From a virus, in the IMG/VR virus record IMGVR_UViG_3300037508_001536, positions 1 through 55,265 of that record: a stretch of DNA of 55,265 nucleotides; one strand, 5' to 3'. Shown in pieces: positions 35,492 through 44,600 of the stretch. The notes under the pieces were generated by a model. The model saw only the letters and a list, made by a program, of their open reading frames with translations. It was not told the DNA's origin and made no database searches. Position 1 is the first letter of the stretch. Each line of letters opens with the position of its first letter. The translations under genes and the position numbers were made by a program.

Positions 35492-38079
35492 ATGCTACAT
35501 ACTCCTGTAAATAAAATAACGCCAAAATCCCAATTGCCCAAAACATCTTCTCTATCATCTATTTCTTCTTGAGTTTCTTCTTCTGTTTCTATAACCACTT
35601 CTGCTTCTTCTGGATCTATTTCTACAATTCTTATACCAGAAGAGTATATAAAAGAATATGCGCTTTGACCGCTGCTATTCCATGCGCTAATTCTATATAA
35701 ATAATCAACTGTACTCGATAATCCCGTTATAACCTCCTCTGTTTCTGTTATAAAGCTATTGCCAGAAGGCATATTATAGTAGTACCATGTGTTGCCATTG
35801 TCTTCGGATTCTTCGATTACATATCCTGAAAACATAGCTTCTCCACCGAATCCTAATTGGGCGCTGCTACTCCAAGATAATTTTAGTTCTGATATATTTG
35901 AGTCAATAATTTCTCTTGTCCCAGATAAGGATATAGGAGCAGTAGGAACTGTTGTGTTGGCTATAAATAAACTTGTTGCTTCGGAATAAGATCCTATACC
36001 GACTCTATTCTGTGCCGCTACTCTAAATATAACATTACTACTAATACTCTTGATGGTGCTAGATAATTGTGTTTGTATACCACGATCAATATAGGCTACG
36101 CTTGTAGCAGAAGTCGTTTGAGCATTTGTCCATGTTGATCCTCCATCCAATGAAAATTGTATATGATATTTAATAATAGTACTATTACCATCATTAGCTG
36201 GCGGATCCCATTGGATAGAATACTCATAATGACCGGCGCCGAGACTATAATGACCAATTGTACCTCTAACGTTTAATGGTCTAGATGGCACTGTTGGATT
36301 TACTCTTGGTGTTCTAGATACAATTTTGCCATTACTATCTAAGGTTAATAATGCATTACTAATATATTTTCCAGAATTATCCTTTATGGGTGTTGGTCTG
36401 AGATATATATCCTCTGTAGTTAAGCTTGTAGAATATGTATGACCACTTACTGTCAAATCAGCGTATGTAGATAGTATAGATGTTCCACTAGGTATACTAG
36501 CTAAAACATATGATCCACTAGTATTGATACAAACCTTAGCTTTGTCTTCAAAACTCCAACCAGAAGGGATAGTTTTTGCTCTATCAAGATATGTACTAAA
36601 AATAACACCAGATGGAGAACCAATAACAGAATTTTCTATATTTGCATCAATTTTTAAGGCTGGCACCAAACCTTGTGGAATATAATTATTATTTAGATTA
36701 TAGATATTGGAATAATTATTAAAAGGCAAAGTTTTTTTACCATACACAAGAAAATCTATGTTTTCTCCTAACATATTAAAAGCTGTATGTATATTAGGAC
36801 GTATACTAAGATTATTACATGTAGATGGCTTAAATGTTATAAGAGTATCCTCTGGACATCCCATAACATCTGTAGCATCAGGAGATAATTGCATTGGCAA
36901 ATAACCTCCTTTAGTAACAGAATTAGATAATCCGTTTGTTGGATCTCCATTTTCAATAGCCTGATTAATAGTTTGCCAAAAACCGTCATCGGAAGGACAC
37001 ACATGAATAGTTAATATGGTCGCTTCTTGAGGCTGTCCTTCGTCGTCTACATCCATAGGATCAAAATATGTTTCGGTTTCAAAAAGAGACTCTAAATTGT
37101 ATGGTCCAATAATCAATCCTGTTGGTACAGACTCTTGAAAAGCAGAAATATCTGTTGTTGCAAACTTGGTAAATGTGTGCTGTACGTCCTGACCATTACC
37201 TCCCATTGTTTGTAATCTTAATGTATCAAATCCTTCTCCAAACTCTTTAATAATTTGATTAACATTAGCAACTGGAGGATAAGGCGACCATGGTCGATCA
37301 GATATATAGAATCCTATTTTATTATTTTCTAAAAATACTATTGGTCTTCTGGGAAATCTAATCCACGATAATCCGACATCCTCCAGTCCCTCGAAGTCAG
37401 CTTCTGTATCATAATTTTCTCTGATATATGTAGCAGGAGCCCATTGTGCCACATTGCCTGATCCTGCATGTGTTAGAATAAAACCTTTGTATGAATCTAA
37501 ATCGCTATTAGGCCCTAAAACTATTCCTGGTTCAGCAAACAATGGAATATCTGTTGCAATCGATGGCGGCTCTGCTACCGACCCATTAGCATTTGTTGAT
37601 TGTGGCTTAAAACTTATATGAGAGAAAGTCCCAATTTTATTAGTACTAGGAATAAGATTTCCAAGATTAACATATGCTGGGATAGTATATAATAATTTAC
37701 CTGACTCACCACTAGTAAATGCCAATGAGCCGTCCCCTAGACTACTAAAATATGATGTAGAAACAAGTGTAGAGTCATCTTTTCTGACCATTAGGCCACT
37801 TGTTGATCCAGAATAGAGCGGCAATTGATTTCCACTATTGTCTATTCTACCAAAATTTTCTGCTAAAACTATGCTTGCTCTTAATCCACTAGTATCAACA
37901 AAAGATGGGCTTATTAATTTAATACCACTATTAGCGGCTAAAAACATACTTCCACTGGCAGCTAAACTTACATGATTACTACTTAATAAGTTATAGTAAA
38001 CACCATCAACTTTATTATTACCTGTCTTAATATTGACTCCAGGCCAATTACGTGGATTTAAAATATTATACCATAACAT
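35488..38079 (-). CDS. tail fibre protein with two C-terminal fibronectin type III domains
   Basis: An 863-residue protein. The start has AGGA seven bases upstream. Residues 1-400 are beta-rich fibre sequence (HVSLAASGSMFLAANSGIKL and on). About 415-555 contains a block, GGYLPMQ...LSIRPN...IDFLVYG...ADLTVSG, whose two ends also occur in the 1186-residue fibre upstream. Two FN3 domains follow at about 595-700 (PSRPLNVRG, YSIQWDPPANDG, FRVAAQNRVG) and 705-815 (PTAPISLSG, LKLSWSSS, YRISAWNSSG). FN3 pairs in tail proteins commonly mediate weak carbohydrate binding. A strongly acidic stretch (EEAEVVIETEEETQEE) precedes the C-terminus. Confidence 0.75.
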   Translation of the reverse strand: MLWYNILNPRNWPGVNIKTGNNKVDGVYYNLLSSNHVSLAASGSMFLAANSGIKLISPSFVDTSGLRASIVLAENFGRIDNSGNQLPLYSGSTSGLMVRKDDSTLVSTSYFSSLGDGSLAFTSGESGKLLYTIPAYVNLGNLIPSTNKIGTFSHISFKPQSTNANGSVAEPPSIATDIPLFAEPGIVLGPNSDLDSYKGFILTHAGSGNVAQWAPATYIRENYDTEADFEGLEDVGLSWIRFPRRPIVFLENNKIGFYISDRPWSPYPPVANVNQIIKEFGEGFDTLRLQTMGGNGQDVQHTFTKFATTDISAFQESVPTGLIIGPYNLESLFETETYFDPMDVDDEGQPQEATILTIHVCPSDDGFWQTINQAIENGDPTNGLSNSVTKGGYLPMQLSPDATDVMGCPEDTLITFKPSTCNNLSIRPNIHTAFNMLGENIDFLVYGKKTLPFNNYSNIYNLNNNYIPQGLVPALKIDANIENSVIGSPSGVIFSTYLDRAKTIPSGWSFEDKAKVCINTSGSYVLASIPSGTSILSTYADLTVSGHTYSTSLTTEDIYLRPTPIKDNSGKYISNALLTLDSNGKIVSRTPRVNPTVPSRPLNVRGTIGHYSLGAGHYEYSIQWDPPANDGNSTIIKYHIQFSLDGGSTWTNAQTTSATSVAYIDRGIQTQLSSTIKSISSNVIFRVAAQNRVGIGSYSEATSLFIANTTVPTAPISLSGTREIIDSNISELKLSWSSSAQLGFGGEAMFSGYVIEESEDNGNTWYYYNMPSGNSFITETEEVITGLSSTVDYLYRISAWNSSGQSAYSFIYSSGIRIVEIDPEEAEVVIETEEETQEEIDDREDVLGNWDFGVILFTGVCSI

Positions 38080-38092
38080 ATATAATTCCTAT

Positions 38093-41000
38093 TTAATAAA
38101 AATATGGCCCTATTAATCTACCATTTGGACGACACCAAAATGGTACATTATTATTATCTATAAGCTCTGGATCATCACAGTCTATGTCTTCTCCGTTACC
38201 GTTCGGTGGTAATGGTGGCGATGTTGTTCCGAATACCCCGTCAACCCTTGGCGATGCGGTAGAATTTGACCAGAATGTGTTGCTGCTGGAACCACCAGCT
38301 TGTGTCGATGTTGGTATGGCTCCGGCGACTATGTTTTGTACCGTTGGTGATTCTTCTTCTTCTGCTGTTGGCACTTCCGGTTCGAAACCAATATTTGTAA
38401 GAGGAGATCTAATTGTGCCATCTTTAACAATAAGTCTATCAACAACCAACCACCCACTTACAGTTAAATCTGCAAATAATTGTTTTGGTACGGTATTGGC
38501 TGGGCTATTTTCTGGTAATTTTTCTGTGGCCACAATATATGGAGAATCTGTGTTGATTGTGGTAACAGGTTTGCCGGATACTAAAATAGTCGAAACTGGC
38601 TCAAAATATGCTGCTTTATGCCACTGATTAATATTAGGTAAGAAATATTTTTTATTATCATTATAACTAATTAAATATGTATCATTTTCTGTAAATATAC
38701 TATATGCTCCATCTTCTAATACTTCCTCTATAAATTTATTAGCAAAAGCATTTCCAGAAGGTGTTCCGTTATGCAGCCAATTAGTAAATTTAATAGCATT
38801 CAGATAACTTACAAAATTTACAGGCTTATTAGCCATATCTATTTTTGTTGTATAAGAATATACTAATCCGTTCGATGTTCTTAGGATGCCTCCTGAATTA
38901 TCGGAAGACATCCTAGTATCATATAGTCCACTACTTGTATAATTTATTCCTGTTGCTACCGAATTAAGAAATCTAGCATATTGGCTATTGGTGGTTTCAA
39001 ATGTTGCTATTCTATAACTTTGATTAACATATCCAAGATTCACAAAGGTTTCTGCGTCATACACACTTGACATTTCCGATGATCTAACAAATAGTAGCCC
39101 AGTATCAGGCACATTTTCTGGATCATTAATATTCTGAAAACTAAAATTTAAAATTGATGTTATAGCAGAACTATCCGTTATGTTCGATATACTAGCAACC
39201 CTAAAACCAATATGAGAATATCCATTTATTCCGGATGCTGATTCTATACTTTTAAGATTAGGCGCCGATACTGTTTGTACCGATCCACCAGCAGCGTACT
39301 GTACGGGATTGTTGGCTTCTATTGGATCAGCTTCTAACCATTCCGAAACGTTTCCATTTTGATCGTATGTTCCGTAGTGACTAACCACACCATTGGTACC
39401 AACAGACGATAATACTCCACTAAATAGGTTATTAGTATTTGTATAATTAAAATTAGCAGAGCTAAAGTTGTTGTTGATTCCGCTTCCGCCAATATTAATT
39501 GGTATGGCGGCTATGGCACTATTTTGTGTTGCATAAGTATTGTACACTCCAGATAGTTGATTTTTTAAACCTATGCTCGAATATACTTTTAGTCCTGGTG
39601 TTTGACTAGTTCCAAATACGGTAAAATCTATTTGTTTTTGTAAAGAATTAAATACAGTAGGAATATTAGGTCTTATACTAAGAGTAATAGATGTAGAATC
39701 GGACTCAACATCTGTTGTGCTCTTTTGAATACTTAAATATCCACCTTTGGATACGGATAATATTGTCAAATCATCCAATACTGTATTAGTAACATTTTGA
39801 TCTAGTAATAATTCGATAATCGAATTTTGTGCTAAAATCACATCAGTTACTGTTCTGTAAAGAATTGTGTTTCCATTGACGATCTCAACCTGATCACCAA
39901 TACTAAATTCTTCGATAGGAATAGCTGTATCAAAAAGAACCTGTTTTAAACATATGCTACATGGTCTTGGGGAATATTTATTCCAAATAATATCTTTTTC
40001 TGTAAGAAAATAATCATCAATGCTAAACGAACCAACAACATTCTTATTAGCATCTGTTGTTAAAAATCTATTACCAGAAATATTACTAAAAATTAAACCA
40101 TTATTTCCACTATTTACAGATATACCATTTATTGGTACTATAGTTTTATTATTAGATAATGCTAATATGCTACTAGCAGCAATATTAGGTAGTGTTATTG
40201 TGCTTGCAGATATATTACTAGCGGATAAAATTCCATTTGAAGTTATTGATCCCGATCCCAAAAATAATGTATTAAAATTTGTGGTTATACTATTATTATT
40301 ACAAACTATATTCGCATTATTGGTTCCTACTGTGACGGAAGATGATCCGAGCGCGCTAATATTGGAACCGGACAATGCAATATTTCCATTATTGCTAATA
40401 TTAAGCTGTCTACTATTATTATATCCTATATTGATATTGCTTAAATCTCCAGAAACTATATTTTGTTGGTTATTTCCAGAAGCAACGCTTAATACCAAGC
40501 CACCATATCTATTTGTTGGACTAGAGGCCAAACCTCTAACCATAGCATAGTCTGTTTGAACATTATTAGAATCTTTACCAGCTAAATTTAGTATGGAGCA
40601 TACTGTATTATCGGACAGGGACGATGATGGCTTGTGATAAATAGTCAGTTTAGCTGGTTGACAACTTGTTCTATTTTCTAGTCTTAATATTTCGCTACAA
40701 CTATAATTTACAACATGAAAAATAGTTTGTGGTCTGGATCCAGATGGAATATTAATACCAACCCTACCATCATAGCTAAAAAATAAATTCCTATATGGTT
40801 GTCCGCTACCATATACTATAAAGTCGCTAGCTTGATAATCTTGATTAAATATTGTATCTGCTGAACCGGAAGTAGGTATAACAGCATGGGCTAAAGACTC
40901 TGAGCTTGATCCTAACAATAGTTTATTAGTATTTCCAGAACTCCAATACAATTCGGAACCTAACAGTCCATTAGATCCGTCATTATATTGAAAAGAATAT

Positions 41001-41653
41001 GCTGCTCCGCCAGGATTACTTTGAGCAGAAAAAGTTGGATTAGATAACGAAGCATAGTCATAGTGATCGTTCTCATTTAATATGTACCAAGTTTGTCCAT
41101 CGCAAACTAGCCTGATTGAATTTTTTGTTGACTCAAAAATTGAACCATCATTATTTCTAATAATTACATTATGAGCAGACGAGATGGGCTTGATATCGAC
41201 AACTACATTTCTAGCGTTGTTAGATTGAGGTAATACACAATCAATATTTTTATCATTATTATCTACCAAATAAATGCTTGTTACATTATCAATAGTAAAG
41301 TGATCATTTTTAAGAATAACATTATTAAAACTAGTATTAAAATTAGTATTATTTACAAAGAGATAAAATTCATTTTCATTACCAGTAAATATTACTGACT
41401 TATTATTATTTGATGAGCTAGATATTTCGATTTTTTTGATACTTAATAAGCTATCAATAAATTGAACTTCGCCAACTCCAATTTCCCATTTATATCCATC
41501 TTTGATATTTCGAATTAAATATGGTATAAAATATCCAATACTATCTTGTTCTAATAGTTTATAACCTGTTATAACCTTATTTGGAATAATAATATTTTGA
41601 TTAATAGAGCAATAAAAGCCTATATTATTAAATATTTTAGTTATTTTATTCAT
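38093..41653 (-). CDS. tail fibre protein with a circularly permuted FGE/C-type-lectin domain
   Basis: A 1186-residue protein immediately after the tape measure gene. Residues ~45-90 (GYKWEIGVGEV then KIEISSSSNNNKSVIF) match the N-terminal attachment domain of phage fibres. Residues 200-600 are long beta-rich fibre sequence with many S/N/G. At about 702-818 lies the C-terminal half of an FGE-sulfatase (SUMF1-like) domain: YGTYDQNGNVSEW, GGS and IGFRVAS. At about 850-1050 lies the N-terminal half: YRIATFETTNSQYARFLNSV, KPVNFVSYLNAIKFTNWLHN, EDGAY and FLPNINQWHKAAYFEP. The halves are thus in reversed order. In phages this fold usually serves as a ligand-binding head, not an enzyme. The region sits between the GGYLSIQ...IDFTVFG and ADLTVSG motifs shared with the neighbouring fibre. 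The last 130 residues are Pro/Ser/Gly-rich. Confidence 0.78.
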   Translation of the reverse strand: MNKITKIFNNIGFYCSINQNIIIPNKVITGYKLLEQDSIGYFIPYLIRNIKDGYKWEIGVGEVQFIDSLLSIKKIEISSSSNNNKSVIFTGNENEFYLFVNNTNFNTSFNNVILKNDHFTIDNVTSIYLVDNNDKNIDCVLPQSNNARNVVVDIKPISSAHNVIIRNNDGSIFESTKNSIRLVCDGQTWYILNENDHYDYASLSNPTFSAQSNPGGAAYSFQYNDGSNGLLGSELYWSSGNTNKLLLGSSSESLAHAVIPTSGSADTIFNQDYQASDFIVYGSGQPYRNLFFSYDGRVGINIPSGSRPQTIFHVVNYSCSEILRLENRTSCQPAKLTIYHKPSSSLSDNTVCSILNLAGKDSNNVQTDYAMVRGLASSPTNRYGGLVLSVASGNNQQNIVSGDLSNINIGYNNSRQLNISNNGNIALSGSNISALGSSSVTVGTNNANIVCNNNSITTNFNTLFLGSGSITSNGILSASNISASTITLPNIAASSILALSNNKTIVPINGISVNSGNNGLIFSNISGNRFLTTDANKNVVGSFSIDDYFLTEKDIIWNKYSPRPCSICLKQVLFDTAIPIEEFSIGDQVEIVNGNTILYRTVTDVILAQNSIIELLLDQNVTNTVLDDLTILSVSKGGYLSIQKSTTDVESDSTSITLSIRPNIPTVFNSLQKQIDFTVFGTSQTPGLKVYSSIGLKNQLSGVYNTYATQNSAIAAIPINIGGSGINNNFSSANFNYTNTNNLFSGVLSSVGTNGVVSHYGTYDQNGNVSEWLEADPIEANNPVQYAAGGSVQTVSAPNLKSIESASGINGYSHIGFRVASISNITDSSAITSILNFSFQNINDPENVPDTGLLFVRSSEMSSVYDAETFVNLGYVNQSYRIATFETTNSQYARFLNSVATGINYTSSGLYDTRMSSDNSGGILRTSNGLVYSYTTKIDMANKPVNFVSYLNAIKFTNWLHNGTPSGNAFANKFIEEVLEDGAYSIFTENDTYLISYNDNKKYFLPNINQWHKAAYFEPVSTILVSGKPVTTINTDSPYIVATEKLPENSPANTVPKQLFADLTVSGWLVVDRLIVKDGTIRSPLTNIGFEPEVPTAEEEESPTVQNIVAGAIPTSTQAGGSSSNTFWSNSTASPRVDGVFGTTSPPLPPNGNGEDIDCDDPELIDNNNVPFWCRPNGRLIGPYFY
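38485..39550 (-). other. FGE/SUMF1-type (C-type lectin fold) domain with reversed halves
   Basis: Coding order is C-half first (Y-x-TYATQNS near 39545, GTYDQNGNVSEW near 39340-39375, GFRVAS near 39195-39212), then N-half (FETTNSQYARFLN near 38970-39010, PVNFVSY and NWLHN near 38770-38820, LPNINQWHKAAY near 38600-38645). In normal family members the N-half comes first and the chain runs from KAAYY to the YPTxS block. Here the break lies in that loop. Confidence 0.75.
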
Positions 41654-41654
41654 A

Positions 41655-44600
41655 TTATGTAAATATTCTAGGGTCTACATCTATATCAAAATCCATAGTA
41701 TTATTCTGTGGGTTTTTTGCTTTAAGATCCGCAAATGCGCCTCTGATAGCAGATATAACTATTCCGGCTATATCCGGACGTAATTGATTCAATACTGTGT
41801 CTCCATTAATTGTAACGACAACATCATGTTTTCCTGTTATAGTAATTTGTGGTGGTATATAAATATTACTAAGTATATTAGCAATATTATTTAATCTATT
41901 AACAAAATTATCAATACTAGCAAGATCGGCGCCATTATTAGATACACCACCAGTAGCATTGTTTGGTTGTTTTAGACCAGACAGTGCTTTATCAAAAGCT
42001 TCTGTTATACTACTACTAACGGCTCCTACTAGACTATTTAAATATTTGGTAAAGTCAAAAGATGGAGTAGCGGAACCTGCGGATCCCATGAATCCTCCAA
42101 CAAATTTATATTCTGGAATATAACCACCTTTATTTAGATAATTAACTATCCCTCCTCTGGCATAGTTACCGCTATTAATAGCCTCAAGAACAGGCTTATA
42201 TTTTTGGGTTGAATCTCTGTTGATTACAAATTCACCTGGTGTTAACATCGCAGGAACGGTATCTGTTCCTTTGGGTTGAAAATTAATCAATGCGCCATTT
42301 TGAGCATATACTAAGCCGCCAGTGGCGAAACTCCCAGGTTGAGAATACCCAGCACCAACAGTGATTCCTCTTCTTTGTCTTAATCTTTCTCTCTGTTTTG
42401 CTTCTCTTTTTCTCTTTAATTCAGCGACCACTTCTTTTACTGGTCGATATGGATTTAATTTAAATTCATCGAAAGATCTTTGCTCTACACCCTCATTAAC
42501 ATTTTTAAGGTATTTTAGTGCAACAAACATATCTTTTCTGCTATAGTCTCCTGGTTCTCTATCATCGTCGAGATTTCTCCAACCACCTTTCATAGCAACA
42601 AGAGATAATAGGCTATTATATCTACTATTTTCGTAACGAGTAAGAGGATCTGCTGTTTTCGGATTAGTATTAGATGCTGCTATGGCTTTTGCCGTAACTA
42701 CTTCTAATAATTTTTTACCAAGTTCTTCTTGAGAAGTTGTACTATCATCTAGTACTCCTGTTAGATACGGATCAAGCTTACCCTCTTCATAGGATCTTTT
42801 TTCTTTACCCTTATTAACATTATCTAAGTATTTTAATGTAACAAACATTTCTTTTCTACTATAATCATCATCATTTTTCTTGTGAGAATCAAGATTTTTC
42901 CATCCACCTGGAGTTAAAGCAATTAAGTTAATAAGACTATTTAATCTGCCTTTTTCGGTATTATCTAAAGGAGATGCTCTTCTAGGTTTGCTTTCTGATA
43001 CTTTCTTGGCTTTTACTATAATTTTTTCTAATAAAGCTTTACTTTTAGCTGCTGATAATTCATCATAACTATCGTGACCTTCTTTAGCAGCTTGTCTGTC
43101 TAAATCAGCCGCAGTGACACCGGCTCTTGGTCCACTCGGTTGTTGTTGTGGCTGCTGAGACGATTCTGTTTTCGGATATCTCCATGGATATAATGCTCTC
43201 ATGACCCTATCCATATACTCCGCGTGTTGTCTCTTTCGTTCTTCATCGATAGGGGACGTGTATTCTGGTATACCATACAGAGGATCTCCAGGTTTTCTTC
43301 CTTTTTTATCTGGTATAAAAGGTAGTCTATTACCAGGAAGCCCACCTGTAACATTAGATCGTTGTCCTCTAAGCATCGTACCATCTGGTAAAACAACAGT
43401 GCCCGGAGCAGGATTTCTACGATTTAATTCTTCTTGTGCAACATCGCCTCCTGTTGCTCGATTATATTCCCTATCAAAATCTTGCATTCTCTTATCTGCT
43501 TCTTCTTCTTGTTTAGTCTTTTGTCTAGGAACAATACTATCTTTAGTCCATGCTTCAACACTGTCCGCGTTGTCTTCTTCATTTGCCCAAAGCCTAGATT
43601 TTATTAATTTTTGTCTAATTTTAGAATTCTGTTCTGCTAAGATTTTATTTAATTCATTATCATCTATAGATAATCCTTTAGCTTTAAATATTTCTCTAAT
43701 ATGATGTTTTCTAATTTTATCGATATGATTTTCTAGTAAATCATGTGCCATATTTAAAAATTGTGGCTTTCCTGTGTTTCTACTAATCTCTAAATCGTTC
43801 AAAGATATGCCTATATTATTCGATAATTCTTGTCTAACTCTTGATAATTGATTAGACATAACAGCATTTAATTCTTCGTCTGAAATACTATTAAAATCTC
43901 TGGAAACCATAATTGCTCTGTCCAGAGGCATACCAGACTCTACTAACATATCCATAAGTTTTTGTTGATTTGCATCCGCTACAACTTTAACTCCAGGATT
44001 TTTTATATCCGGACCCATAGGAACAACATCTTTTATAAGATCGCCAGCACGAACAAAAAGATTTTTTATTTCTCTATCTGTTAAATTTATTTCTGGATCT
44101 AGCTCAAAGTTAGATTGACTCAATAATTTAAGAGCTTTTAAATCTGTTGTTTTGGTATTAATATAATCATCAGCATATCCAACAAATTCTTTATATAAAC
44201 TAGTTACTCCAGTTCTTAATGTAGTATGTTGTTTTTTATATGGATCGATTAATAGTTGTTTTTCTGCTTGTGTTCCTGTAAAATATTTGGATTCAATTTT
44301 ATTAGCAACTGATAGTGGCTCTTGTAGGCTCTTATGAATACTAATCATATTCTGTTTTCTACCAGCTAATCCTCCATCAGCATAATATCCGCTATTAATA
44401 CTTTGTAGTAATGGTAAATTTTTTCTTGTAGCATCTTTATTTATTACAAATTCACCAGGAGTAAGCATTGCCGGAACAGTATCTGTTCCTTTTGGTTTAA
44501 AATTAACTAATGTACCATTACTAGCATAAATTAATCCTCCTTTATTTTTAGTAACGGGTTGTTCTAATTTGGTTTGGTCTAAATTATTTGCTAAATCCAA

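Noticed and set aside
39190-39310. Variable region of a diversity-generating retroelement in the FGE-type domain
   Set aside because: The matching segment is not rich in AAY codons, and no reverse transcriptase or template repeat is present in the window.
43201-43704. Long plus-strand open frames inside the minus-strand tail block, such as this 167-codon one
   Set aside because: They lie wholly within recognised minus-strand genes, have no ribosome-binding sites and show low-complexity or hydrophobic mirror composition.
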